Assembly (NCBI RefSeq): GCF_900476125.1
Contig: NZ_LS991949.1
Span: 496,001-560,000, forward strand
Direction: 5' to 3'
DNA from: Metamycoplasma alkalescens
GTDB taxonomy: Bacteria > Bacillota_I > Bacilli_A > Mycoplasmatales > Metamycoplasmataceae
DNA length: 64,000 nt
The translations under genes and the position numbers were made by a program. Positions 15,415 through 25,833 of this stretch are shown piece by piece; position 1 is the stretch's first letter, and every line of letters starts with the position of its first letter. Below the pieces are notes generated by a model. The model was not told where the DNA came from, searched no databases, and saw only the letters and a program-made list of their open reading frames with translations.

Positions 15415-16854
15415 CTAATCTTCCTTTGTTCTTTTAATACTATCTAATTGGGTTTTAATTTTATCTTTTGCTACTTTGTCATAAATAAAACGATTATATT
15501 CCGGAACAAAAAGTAATTGAATTGTTTTTGTTGCGCCATGCCGATTTTTTGCCACAATTACATTTGTTAATGAAGCTTGAACTTTTTCTTGATCATTTTC
15601 ATTATTTTGGGCTTGTTCATTATTTTTTTTATTTTTATAATAATCATCACGGTGTAAAAAAACAACCCGGTCAGCATCTTGCTCAATTGCTCCTGATTCT
15701 CTTAAATCTGAAATTAAAGGAGTTTTATCTTCACGTTTTTCAACATTCCGACTTAATTGACTCAATGCAATAATTGGACATTCTAATTCACGGCCTAATT
15801 GCTTTAATGAACGCGAAATTTTTGCTACTTCTAATTGTCGATTTTCTTGCGAACGTTTTGAAGCATCACCAATTAATTGCAAATAATCAATAATTACTAA
15901 ATCAACTTTTGCATTTCTTGCAAAACGTTTTGATAAGGTTGATATATCTGAAATTGTCAATGTTGCTTTGTCATTAATAAAGATATTTCAAGTTGACATA
16001 TCTTCAACTGTGTGAATCAAGTTTCTTTGATCCTCAATGTCTAAATCTTTAATTTTCAATCTTGCAATTGAAACTGATGAATCAATTGCCATCATTCTTT
16101 GAACTAATTGCGGATTTGACATTTCTAAGCTAAAAAATAATACTGTTTTCCCTCTTTTAGCAACATTATTAGCAATATTTAAGGCAAAAGCAGTTTTCCC
16201 CATTGCTGGCCGAGCTGCTAAAATCATTAAATCACCCTTATTAAGTCCTAAAAGTACTTCATCAAGTTCAGGAAATCCTAATTTTAGTCCTACACCTATA
16301 TCATTTTCTTCTTTTTTTAGAATTTGTTGCAAAATTGTGTTGGCTGTGTCACCAATTTTTTCATATGTTGAATTGATTTCAGATATATCAATATTAATCA
16401 ATGATAGCTGAATATGCGACAATAAATCAGAAATATTAAAAACTTTATTTTTGATTGTATCTTCAACTTCTTTTACTAATTCATCCAAACGATCAATTTT
16501 ATATTGATCAATAATATTCTTTGCATAAATTTCAATTTCACTAATAAAACCAGCATTTTCTGATAAATAACCTAAATACTCAGCTGGTGACATCATGAAT
16601 GAAGCAATTGCATCAAATTGCTTATTTTCTTCTAAGTAAACAACTAAGTTTGAAATATCAAACTGCTTTGAATTATTATTAACTTCAGCAATTGCATTAT
16701 ATAAGATTTGATGACTTGGAAAATGAAACATTTCTGGACGAATGATTACACCAATTTTCAAATATGCTTCAGGGGAGATTAAAAGTAGCCCCAGCAATGA
16801 GGCTTCATTATTTGCAATTGCGATTTCTTTCGAACTTAATGATCTTTTATCCAT
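15415..16854 (-). CDS. dnaB: Replicative DNA helicase (DnaB family)
   Basis: Translation of 479 aa with UGA as Trp. This hexameric 5'-3' helicase unwinds DNA at the replication fork (the Bacillus equivalent is named DnaC). The N-terminal domain spans about residues 1-115 (NNEASLLGLLLISPEAYLKI); the RecA-like C-terminal motor has Walker A in AARPAMGKTAFALNIA (about 213-228), Walker B in VDLVIIDYLQL (about 317), and GAIEQDADRVVFLHRDDYY (about 381). The order gdpP-rplI-dnaB matches Bacillus. Helicase-loader candidates (dnaB-primosomal and dnaI-like) are at 54-56 kb. Four codons' worth of sequence separate it from rplI. Confidence 0.97.
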
Positions 16855-16888
16855 TTTGTCACTTTCTTTTAATTAATTAAATATTCAT

Positions 16889-17326
16889 TTATTTTTCTTC
16901 AAAAATTTCAATTAATAAAATTGCTGTTACTTCATCATGCAATTTAACATTGATATAATGTCTACCAAAAGTATTATATGAAGCTTTTCCCAACGCATGC
17001 GGTCCGATTTTTATATTCTTCTTTAACAATTCTTTTTCAATTGCTTTGTTTGTAATTGAACCATGAACAACATTGCGATTTGATTTTAAAGAAAAATTTA
17101 GAGTTAATAATTCAATTTTTTCTTTAATTTTTGTTGCCTCAGCAATTTCTTTTTGATAGTCTTCTTTAATATGTTTTTTAACTCTTTCTAAATTTGCTAG
17201 TGTTTGCTTATTAAAAGGTTGCGCATAACCATTTTTTATTAAAAAATTTTTTGCAAAACCATCATTAACCTCAACAATTTCGTTTAATTTGTAATTTTGG
17301 TATTGTTTAATTATTATTACTTTCAT
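16889..17326 (-). CDS. rplI: 50S ribosomal protein L9
   Basis: Translation of 145 aa, typical of bL9. The N-terminal globular domain begins MKVIIIKQYQNYKLNEIVEV and has the conserved GFAKNFLIKNGYAQPF (about residues 23-38); a connecting helix (about 40-75) leads to the C-terminal rRNA-binding domain. Its start codon lies inside the 3' end of gdpP (20-nt overlap), which indicates translational coupling. Confidence 0.97.
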   Translation of the reverse strand: MKVIIIKQYQNYKLNEIVEVNDGFAKNFLIKNGYAQPFNKQTLANLERVKKHIKEDYQKEIAEATKIKEKIELLTLNFSLKSNRNVVHGSITNKAIEKELLKKNIKIGPHALGKASYNTFGRHYINVKLHDEVTAILLIEIFEEK

Positions 17327-19277
17327 TTTTTACACTCACTATTGCTTGAATTAAATTATCAACAAATACTTCAAGTTTTTCATCACTCTCAGCAGCAGCA
17401 GTACCAAAATGACCACCGCCATTAACTTCCTCAGCAATTAATTGCACATTTGTATCAATTCCCCTTGCTGACATTTTATATTTTTTGGTGCCAATTAAGC
17501 CCCCAATTACAAATGCTGCTTTTCTGCCACTGACTCTTAAAATCTCTTCGGCAGCAATTGAAATTACATCAGGAGAAACAAAAATATCTTTATATGCCAA
17601 AAAATATCCAGGTTTAATTTCAGCCAAATTTTCTAGTAACTCAAAAACTTGGCCAAAAACTTTTTCATTAAATTTTAGGTTGTTAACTGAAACTGAAATT
17701 TTTGCTCCTCATTTTTCTAATAATGCAGCAGCTGAAAAAGTTTTTGATGAAGTTTGTTTTTTGAAATTATTTGTATCAAGATAAATTCCATCCAATAAAC
17801 GTTGTGCAGTTTCACTATCAATCTTATCAGCGTTGTTTGTAATTGCAATCATTTCAGTTACAATCTCTGAAGCTGATGAAGCTAATGAATCAATGTATAA
17901 ATTCTCTTTATAAATAAAATTAGGATTTGAATTTAGACGGTGATGATCGATGACAATTATATTTTCTTTTTCAATATTCTTAAAAGCTGATTTATTTTCA
18001 ATGCGATTTTCTGCAGAAGTATCACAAATTACAACTAAAGTTTGTGAATCATTCAAATGTGTTGCTTCTGTTGGATTAATGAAAACTTGTTTTTCAATTG
18101 GACTTAAAAGATTAAATGCTTTTTGCGCTGTTTCATCAAAAGTCTTATTTTGAATAAAAGCTTCTTTTTGAAATGATTTTGCTAATTTATAAATTCCCCA
18201 AGTTGATCCTAAAGCATCTAAATCAGCATTCCGATGACCATAAACAATCACTCTATTAATATTTTTTGATTTTAATTTATTGATCAAAATATTTGCAATG
18301 TAGGAAACATTTGTTCTTGACATATCAATATCAATTTCTGAGCTCGAACCATAATAGCGGGGTTTTTCATCTTTTGTAAGAACTGTAATTTGATCCCCGC
18401 CCCGGGCTTTAGATTGTAATAAAGCTTCTCTTGCTAATTTATCCAATGTTTCAAATTTAAAAACACCATATGAAAATCCACCTGAAAGTGTTAATGAAAT
18501 TCTTTTATTTAAGTTTTTATTATTAAAATTTTGAAATGGTTTAAATCCAATTTTTTCAAACGAATCAAGTGTTTCTTTATTTGTGATAATAAAAAATTGC
18601 CCATTTTCATATTGATGATAAACAATATTATATTTTTTAGCAATTTCATCAAACAATAAACTGAAGTTTGAATAAATTTTATATAAATCATCTTGCGATA
18701 AAGAAACTTGATATAGATTGATATTGTCAATATGAATTTCTCCCAAAACAAGTGATTGTCTTTTGTAGTCATCAAGTAAGCTACTTTGAAATGTGATATC
18801 TTTAAAAATTACAACATTTTTTTCAAAGTTAATATGTACTTCATATTGATAATTACCTTTTTGAAAAATAAATGTATTATTGCCATCTTTTCAATCTTCA
18901 ACCATAAAAATTTCTTTAATATTTTTGCCAATGATTGATTGCTCAAATTTTTCTAAAATAAAATTTGTTGCTCAAATAATTTTGCCATTATTTAAAAAAA
19001 CCAAAATTCCAATCCCATAATCACTAATTTCATTTTGAAGATATTGACTCAATGTTCGGTTTACAACAAGCGATTCTTTTAAAAAACTCCGAACAAGAAA
19101 AGCAGTATATATTCCTAACCCAAAAATAAGCAAGAAATATAAGACAATGATTGCAAGTTTTCATTCTGTTGAAAAACTAAAAATACCTACAAGAAAAATA
19201 ATTGTAGGAATGATAAACAAAGTTAATATTTTAATAATAAATATTAATAACCTTCTTTTATCTGCTTTTATTGTCAT
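17307..19277 (-). CDS. gdpP: Cyclic-di-AMP phosphodiesterase GdpP
   Basis: Translation of 656 aa with UGA as Trp, the standard GdpP length. It hydrolyses c-di-AMP to pApA. Domains in order: two N-terminal TM helices (about residues 10-30 and 42-62), a PAS-like region, a degenerate GGDEF (about 180-300, ending SKARGGDQ), and DHH/DHHA1. The DHH signature appears as VYGHRNADLDALGS (about 343), VICDTS and VIDHHR (about 440), and DHHA1 has NGGGHFGTAAA near the C-terminus; metal ligands look intact. It overlaps rplI by 20 nt. The start at 19277 follows TATAAT by 7 nt, so the mRNA is probably leaderless. Confidence 0.95.
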
Positions 19278-19284
19278 AGTTTAA

Positions 19285-19290
19285 ATTATA
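19285..19290 (-). promoter_or_regulatory. -10 box, probable leaderless promoter of gdpP operon
   Basis: On the minus strand TATAAT is followed by TTAAACT and then ATG. The same TATAAT...AAACTATG arrangement precedes rpmG and dnaE. No Shine-Dalgarno is present. Confidence 0.65.
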
Positions 19291-19632
19291 CAAAATTAAA
19301 CCAAAAAAAGCAAAGGGATATAAGAGTAAGTCTTTATAGAATAATTTGAAAATAAAAAATTATTATTTTTTAATAAAACTAATTTGAAAAAACGAAGGTA
19401 TAACATATATTTTTCATTGCAATTTATTGGAATAATAAAAATTTAAAATACTAAATTTTTTGAAACATTTGATTGTTATAAAATGTTGATTAAATAACTA
19501 AAATAATTAACTTAATAAACAAATAAAGTTCTATATTTTTTTCTAAATAATTAGATATTTTTTTGTATGTTTACAATTAAGTTTCATTAAAAAAAGCAAT
19601 TTTATTTAAAACTTAATTCTTTTTTTAAAATA
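19291..19632. other. Intergenic region, no gene seen
   Basis: About 340 nt of AT-rich sequence between gdpP and the terminator of the next minus-strand gene. It presumably holds gdpP promoter elements. I found no credible coding frame or RNA gene. Confidence 0.5.
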
Positions 19633-19662
19633 AAAAATCCCCTATAAAAATAGAAGATTTTT
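19633..19662 (-). terminator. Terminator of the 19.7-20.5 kb membrane protein gene
   Basis: AAAAATC (19633-19639) pairs with GATTTTT (19656-19662), with partial inner pairing, about 30 nt beyond the stop codon. Confidence 0.6.
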
Positions 19663-19694
19663 CATAAAATTAAAATTTGTTTTTACATATTTTA

Positions 19695-20549
19695 TTATTT
19701 TTCATAACAAGGGATAACTAAAAATGCTGCTAAATAAACATTTTTATTCTTATTTTCCTTATTTGCAGCAATTATAATCATTGCTTTAGCTAAATACATT
19801 AAGGCAAAAATAATTGGGAATAAAACAGTTATTGTAAGCATATCAGTTCAACCACTAATAATGTTTAAATAAACTGCAATTTCAAGAATTATTAAAATCA
19901 AGAAATAGAAAGCCAATGTTAAAATAATTCATAAATAATTTGCAACATTATTACATTTAATGTATTTATTTGCTTCCTTGCTAAAAGCAAATGGAACTAA
20001 TATATTATCAAATAAAAACATTTTTATTAATGATGCGCCTGCAAAAGCAATAATAATGTTATTTGCTCAAACACCAGGAAGAACAGGATATCCTAACCCT
20101 GGAATTAGTAGCATAAAAGTTAATCCAAAAATCAAGAAATATAAAGAATATCAAATTGCATTAATTCAAGTATTTGTTCAGATTAATTTTGACATTTCTT
20201 TTTTATTTTGTATTACATCATATAGATGTTTTGCAAGACTGCTTTTTTGATTGTTTTTTAAATCGTCATTTTTTGCAAGCAATTTATTTGTAATTGGCAA
20301 TACAATCATAAAATTAATAATTGTTAAAAAGGTTAAGATTAAAATTTTTGCAATTGTGTAACCAAAAATTGCTTTAGTTCCAAAAGAATGATGTTTCATT
20401 AGTGTTAAGACTATATCAGTAATAAAAAAGATTGCTAAAACAATTTGAATAAATACACTAAAGAAAATCCCGATATTTCTTTTTTTGCTACTTTTCATTG
20501 AAAATAGTGTTCAACTTGCTAATGAAGTTGGTAAAGTTATATTATTCAT
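19695..20549 (-). CDS. Multi-pass membrane protein of unknown function
   Basis: Translation of 284 aa with UGA as Trp. It has at least five hydrophobic helices (IGIFFSVFIQIVLAIFFI, FLTIINFMIVLPIT, WYSLYFLIFGLTFMLLI, LTLAFYFLILIILEIAVYL, TVLFPIIFALMYLAKAMIII) and a short charged loop (about 93-125). No transport or enzyme motif is recognised. The start at 20549 follows a GGAG site; a second in-frame ATG at 20498 is less well placed. It stands alone between terminators. Confidence 0.65.
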
Positions 20550-20776
20550 ATATATAATCTCCGTTTTTTCTTGCTTGTTTCTTTATAAACAAGATTACTA
20601 AATATAAAATATCTCAAAGATCAAATTAAATTAAAAATTTGTAAGATTACAATTATAAATATTATTGAAATTATATTAAATAAAATTTAATTAATAAAGA
20701 AACAAAACTTTATGTTTTTTTAAAAAATTATATTATATTTTTAAAAAAATTGCATTAATATTAATTTTAATTGAAT

Positions 20777-21475
20777 TTATTGCTTAAAGACCAATTGAAG
20801 TTCATCAAGAGAAATTTCTTTTAATTGCCCAATTTCATGTTTTTTATCCAATTTTAATTTCCCAATTTGAATTCTTTTTAGATACTTAATTTCATAACCA
20901 AAAAATTTCAACATCTCTTTTACTTGATGAAATTTTCCTTCATAAATTGTTAAATATCCAGAATTATTTGATAAGAATTCAAAATGATATTTTTTAACAT
21001 TGTAATCATTAGAAATTAAAATTGGTTTCGGGAAATGATTTTTAATTTTTTGATCAAACTCAGTTGTAATTTCAAAATAATATTTTTTTGCAATTTCAAA
21101 TTTAGGATTCATAATTTGGTGTCCTAATTTACCATCATTACTAATTATTAATAATCCTTCAGTATCTTTATCCAATCTTCCATATGCAAAAAAACTATTT
21201 GGATCTAGATCAATTATTTCAAAAATTGTTTGATTCAATTTATCAAAATTAGCAGTCACATAACCACTTGGTTTATTAAAAATAAAATATTGGTTTGCTT
21301 TATAATCAACAATTTCATTATCAATTTCAACCACATCTTTTTTTAAATCAATTGAAATTGGTTTTTTAAGGATTTTTTTATTTACCAAAACACGGTTTTG
21401 ATGAATAATTTTTTTTGCATCATTTCTTGAAACATTTAAATGTTGGGCAATAATTTTTTCAATTCTTATTCGCAT
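20777..21475 (-). CDS. RsuA/RluB family rRNA pseudouridine synthase
   Basis: Translation of 232 aa. Family members isomerise a uridine in rRNA to pseudouridine. An N-terminal S4 RNA-binding domain (RIEKIIAQHLNVSRNDAKKIIHQNRVLVN, positions 3-31) precedes the catalytic domain. The motif GRLDKDTEGLLIISNDG (about residues 99-115) has the catalytic Asp (D103); KPSGYVTAN (about 68) and EGKFHQVKEMLKFFG (about 182) are further family blocks. Whether it modifies 16S U516 (RsuA) or a 23S site (RluB) cannot be decided; its length is closest to RsuA. Confidence 0.88.
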   Translation of the reverse strand: MRIRIEKIIAQHLNVSRNDAKKIIHQNRVLVNKKILKKPISIDLKKDVVEIDNEIVDYKANQYFIFNKPSGYVTANFDKLNQTIFEIIDLDPNSFFAYGRLDKDTEGLLIISNDGKLGHQIMNPKFEIAKKYYFEITTEFDQKIKNHFPKPILISNDYNVKKYHFEFLSNNSGYLTIYEGKFHQVKEMLKFFGYEIKYLKRIQIGKLKLDKKHEIGQLKEISLDELQLVFKQ

Positions 21476-21548
21476 TTTTAATATCCAATATACCTTTCAA
21501 AATCTAACTTTTATTTCAAATAAATCTATTTAAAATCATATAAAAAAT

Positions 21549-21583
21549 AATAGCATCATTTAAATCTGATTTTTGATGCTATT
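21549..21583 (-). terminator. Terminator after the endonuclease I gene
   Basis: AATAGCATCA (21549-21558) pairs with TGATGCTATT (21574-21583), followed on the minus strand by A/T-rich sequence. It lies 13 nt beyond the stop codon at 21596. Confidence 0.75.
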
Positions 21584-21595
21584 TTTTTAAATAGA

Positions 21596-22819
21596 TTAAT
21601 TTGCTTTTTTAATTATTTTATTTGCAATTCCCTTATTTTTAAAAACAAAGTTATTATCATTTTCAAAATAAACCGCAATTAATTCAGGATAATCAATAAA
21701 TGGATTTCTATTTTTTTGATGTTTGTAAATTCCATTATTTCGATCAAGATCAAATTGTGAAATATTGTCCTTTTTTGTTCACTTTAAATATGTATTTAAA
21801 AAGTTAGGTTTGATTTTATATTTTCCATTAATCTTTTCAAATACCCTATTTGCCATGTTTCCGCGATTAAGATTCTTATCTTGATATGTTAAGACAAAAT
21901 AAAAATAAACTCTTGCAATATCACCTTTAAACTCATTGATGACTTCAAAAACATCTTTTCCATCTTCAATTGAAGCTCCAAGTTTTGACCCATTGCTTGA
22001 AACAATTTTGCCATTTTTTGTTGTTCCATATGGTAAATTGCCATGAATTGCATTGACTATAACATCACTTGGTCAAACATGATGAGCATCATTTCTCATC
22101 GGATTTTTCTTGCCAAATCATGATTGAGGAATGATATGTTCACGGTTGAATTTTTCTCCCTCATTTTTTACCTTTTCACCTTGATAGCGATCATTAAAAC
22201 TAAAACTATATTTATCTTTTCCATTCGGAATTTCTGTATAAAAATCTAGCACAGTTCCATCATTTTCATAATATTTATCAACAAAAGCATCCTCGTATGT
22301 TTTTCACAAATCACTATATTTAGGTGTACTATTTCGATTTGCTTTTTGTAATAAAAAAAGATTATTTCTTAATGCTTCGCCACTTAAACCATCAAGTGAT
22401 TGATAAAAATCATTCGATTGATCATATTCAATTACATAACCATGATTTAATGAGGGCGCAACATTATCGAAGTGTTCAATAAAATTCTTTTCTTCATCAT
22501 TATTAGTTTGAGGTTTATTACCTTCATTATTTTCATTAGGTTTATTAGGTGTTGGTTGAAAATTATTATTGTTTTGTGGATCCTTATGATTTTGATTATC
22601 AGGTTTTTGTTGAGTATTATCTTGTGAATCATTATTATGAAAAGAATCAGGTATTGGTTGGGAATTATTGTTGTTTTGATTTTCTGAGTTATCATTTTGA
22701 TTTTGTGAAAAATCATCTTTTTGTTGATTTTTACATGAAACAGAAATTAAGGGAAATTGAAGCAAACAAAAAATTGTAGAACCTATTAATATATTTTTTC
22801 TTAATGTGTCTTTCTTCAT
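21596..22819 (-). CDS. Endonuclease I (EndA/NucM family) lipoprotein
   Basis: Translation of 407 aa with UGA as Trp. A signal peptide with lipobox ending ISVSC (Cys29) predicts a membrane-anchored surface lipoprotein. Residues about 30-110 are a low-complexity linker of N, Q, D and P. The rest carries the endonuclease I domain: NREHIIPQSWFGKKNPMRND (about 214-233) holds the catalytic His region, followed by HHVWPSDVIVNAIHGNLPYG and RVYFYFVLTYQD. Surface nucleases of mycoplasmas degrade external DNA and RNA for nucleotide uptake, and the same role is inferred here. Divergently placed from the DUF285 lipoprotein at 23.0 kb. Confidence 0.87.
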
Positions 22820-22987
22820 TCTATATTTTTCATTTCCTATAAATTACTTATGAATTAATTATAAACAATATAAGATCCTCTTTTTTAAATATATTGAATT
22901 ATTTGTTGATTATTTATTTAAAAGCTCTTATTTAAATGATATTTTTAATATTTTTTGCCATAAAAAAAAACAAAAAAATATATACTT

Positions 22988-22993
22988 TATAAT
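22988..22993 (+). promoter_or_regulatory. Candidate -10 box of the 23.0 kb lipoprotein
   Basis: TATAAT lies 45 nt upstream of the ATG at 23038, with a GAAGGG ribosome-binding site close to the start. No convincing -35 is seen. The remaining 22820-22987 interval is AT-rich and must also hold the promoter of the divergent nuclease gene. Confidence 0.45.
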
Positions 22994-23037
22994 TGGATTT
23001 TGACTTAATTTAAATACTAAATTTAATAGAAGGGATA

Positions 23038-24438
23038 ATGAAATTAAATAAATTTTTGTTAAAAATTGGAGTAAGTATTTCAGTTGCATCTTCGCCACTT
23101 ATAGCTGCTTCATGTAAAAAAAATCAAAATAATGAAATTAATAATGACAGCAAAGAAAATGATAATATCATTAACAATCTTAATGATAATTCTAAAAATG
23201 AAAATGATCAAAATCAATTAATTAACAATAAAGAACCAAAAATAAAATTGAAAATTGATATTTCTAAATTGAAAAATGAAATTAATCCAAAAAATAATTG
23301 AAAATCAAATGATTTTTTAAATGATTTAAAAAAAATATCTGGATTAGAAGAACTAACAGAAAATGATTTTGAATTTGAAATTTTAAAAAGAGCTAATTTT
23401 GATAATGAAGGGAAAGCTACAATTAAAGCAAAATCTAGTTCAGAACTTATTAAAGGAAATCTAGACTTAATAATTAAAAAACTAGATTTATTAACTCCAG
23501 TTGATACCAAATATAATGCAAATAAAACAGAAGTCATAGTAATTGGTTATGACAATAAGGGTAAAATTAAAATGTTTGCACCTAGTGTCAAAAAAGTTCC
23601 AGAAAAACTACCAGAAGAAATTATTAGTTTAAATTTTGCTTTTGCTAAAAATAATAGTGAGTCAATTGAAAATTTAGATAAATGAGATACTTCTAATATT
23701 GAAAGTATGATGGGAATGTTTCAACATGCAAAAAATTTCAATCAAAATCTAACATCTTGAAATACAAGCAATGTCAAAAATATGAATTACATGTTTAATG
23801 GTGCAGAAAAATTTAATGGCAATATTTCAAACTGAGATACCAAAAATGTAGAAAAAATGTGGGGAATGTTTGACTCTGCCAAAGCATTTAATATAGACAT
23901 TTCAAACTGAAATACAGACAATGTTACAACAATGAGAAAAATGTTTCAAAATGCTGAAAAGTTTAATCAAGATCTTTCAAAATGAAACGTCAATAATTTA
24001 GAATCCATTGATGGAATGTTTTTTGGTGCAAAAGAATTTGATAATGATTTATTCAAATTGGTTAATAATAATAAGGTTACAGATTTACAGTTATTATTTT
24101 ATAATGCTGAAAAATTTAATAAATCTTTAAAACATTGAGATGTATCGGGAATTAAACTAATGAATAATATGTTTAGAAATGCAAAAAAATTTAATCAAGA
24201 TCTTTCAAATTGAAATGTTTCTAATGTAAAATCAATGAGCAATATGTTTACTGATGCCACATTATTTAACCAAGATATTTCTAATTGAGATACAAAAAAT
24301 GTAACAAATATGCAACAAATGTTTCTAAATGCATCTTCTTTTAATCAGGATCTTTCTAGATGAAATGTAAAAAAAGTAAAAGAATTTGATGGTTTTAGTA
24401 TCCATATAAAAAATAAACCAAAGTTTGAAAAAAAGTAA
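23038..24438 (+). CDS. DUF285 (BspA-like) repeat lipoprotein
   Basis: Translation of 466 aa with UGA as Trp. The signal peptide has a lipobox ending IAASC (Cys26), then an N/K/E/D-rich linker to about residue 65 and a short domain with parallels to other mycoplasma lipoprotein leaders. From about residue 200 there are roughly ten modules of about 25 residues with the pattern MFxxAxxFNxDISxWDTxNVxxM, the DUF285 signature of mycoplasma surface proteins. These modules are thought to form a solenoid exposed on the cell. Function is unknown; adhesion or antigenic variation is inferred from the family. A strong terminator follows. A paralogue is at 43.2 kb. Confidence 0.9.
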
Positions 24439-24460
24439 ATAAATAATAACTTATATATTA

Positions 24461-24491
24461 AAAATTCAAGACTGATTTTGTCTTGAATTTT
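24461..24491 (+). terminator. Rho-independent terminator
   Basis: A perfect 12-bp stem, AAAATTCAAGAC (24461-24472) with GTCTTGAATTTT (24480-24491), followed by T residues. It separates the DUF285 gene from the ATPase/protease unit. Confidence 0.88.
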
Positions 24492-24777
24492 TTGATTATT
24501 TTAATGCTATTTTTGGAATTTCTTTAGTAAATGTTTCAATTTATTCCAAAATTTTGTTAGATCAACTAATTCATCATATTCTAACTAATCTTTTTTATTA
24601 AAATTTTTGCATTTTTAAATATTATTAAACAAGATTATTATGTAGTTTTTTGTAAAAAAAATCATAAGTTAATCAATTAAATTATTTTTTTGATTTTTGT
24701 CCCTATTTTTATTTTTTTGTCCCATTATCATTTATAATATTTAATATACCCTAAATTATAATAAGGATTTTTAAAAT
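24492..24777. other. Intergenic region with possible gene relic and promoter
   Basis: About 285 nt. On the minus strand, 24600 down to about 24512 reads LEYDELVDLTKFWNKLKHLL before a stop, with an in-frame stop just upstream, so it may be the remnant of a lost gene; it is too short to identify. TATAAT occurs at about 24733 and again near 24757, followed by AAGGA before the ATG at 24778, giving a likely promoter and ribosome-binding site for the ATPase gene. Confidence 0.35.
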
Positions 24778-25833
24778 ATGAAAAAAGGTAATGTTATAAA
24801 CTTGATTAGATATTATGTCGATAATAATGATATAGCTTTTCGGAATGAAGCATATTTAATTGCGAAAGAATTTTATAATATGGGAGACGAGGAATTATCT
24901 CTTTATATTTTGTCATTACTTTCTGATGTTAATAGTTTTGTTCCGCAAGAGAATAATGGTGAAAATATAACTTTTGCAAAAAAAATAAATTTAAAGGGTG
25001 ATCCGCTTCCTTTACCTAGTGTTATTGAAAATGATATTAAAGGAATTATCAATTCTTGTTTTAACCAAAGCGGTATAAATAAATTTTTGTTTATTGGTTC
25101 ACCAGGAACCGGAAAGACAGAAAGTGCAAAAAATATTGCAAGAATTTTAAAAAGAGAATTATTTTTAGTTGATTTTAATAATTTAATTGATAGCAAATTA
25201 GGACAAACACAAAAAAACATTGCCGAATTATTTAAACAAATCAATGAACTACGTTTTCCTGAAAAAGCAGTTATTTTATTTGATGAAATTGATGCGATAG
25301 CTCTGAATCGGATTGATTCAAGTGATGTTAGAGAAATGGGAAGAGTAACAACAAGTATTTTAAATGGACTTGATAACTTAAGCGATAAAATTTTATTAAT
25401 TGCAACAACTAATTTGTATCAACACTTTGATAAAGCGCTCTCAAGAAGATTTGATTCAATCATTGATTTCAATCGTTATCAAAAAGATGAACTAATTCAA
25501 ATTGCAGAATTAATTTTAAATTTCTTCTTATCTAAATATAAATATAAAAATATTGGAAAAAATATTCGCTTATTTAGAAAAATTATTTCATCAATGCAGA
25601 ATATTCCTTTTCCTGGAGAATTAAAAAATATGATTAAAACTTGTTTAGCGTTTAGCGATCCAAATGATGAATTTGATTATTTGAAAAGATTATTTAGTTA
25701 TGTTTCCAAAAATAATGATTTAAAAACAATGAAAGAATATGGGTTTAGCATAAGAGAAACAGAATTACTAACAGGGGTTTCCAAAAGTAAAATTTCGAGA
25801 GATTTAAAAGGATTATTAGATGAATCGAAATAA
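24778..25833 (+). CDS. AAA+ ATPase, IetA-like, with C-terminal HTH-like segment
   Basis: Translation of 351 aa, without any Trp. Residues about 1-75 form a helical N-terminal part. The AAA+ core has Walker A GSPGTGKT (about 110), Walker B VILFDEID (about 164), sensor 1 LIATTN (about 206) and an arginine-finger-like SRRFD (about 220), so ATPase activity looks intact. The C-terminus (about 318-345) has SIRETELLTGVSKSKISRDL, which reads like a helix-turn-helix. The stop codon overlaps the start of a subtilisin-like protease gene by 14 nt. An AAA+ ATPase directly followed by a cytoplasmic subtilase is the composition of IetAS, reported as an anti-phage system. Assignment to IetA is by architecture and context, not by a similarity search. 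Confidence 0.75.
   Translation: MKKGNVINLIRYYVDNNDIAFRNEAYLIAKEFYNMGDEELSLYILSLLSDVNSFVPQENNGENITFAKKINLKGDPLPLPSVIENDIKGIINSCFNQSGINKFLFIGSPGTGKTESAKNIARILKRELFLVDFNNLIDSKLGQTQKNIAELFKQINELRFPEKAVILFDEIDAIALNRIDSSDVREMGRVTTSILNGLDNLSDKILLIATTNLYQHFDKALSRRFDSIIDFNRYQKDELIQIAELILNFFLSKYKYKNIGKNIRLFRKIISSMQNIPFPGELKNMIKTCLAFSDPNDEFDYLKRLFSYVSKNNDLKTMKEYGFSIRETELLTGVSKSKISRDLKGLLDESK

Noticed and set aside
24512-24600. Possible gene upstream of the ATPase on the minus strand
   Set aside because: Only about 25 residues remain open, with a stop in frame and no start; recorded only as a possible relic.
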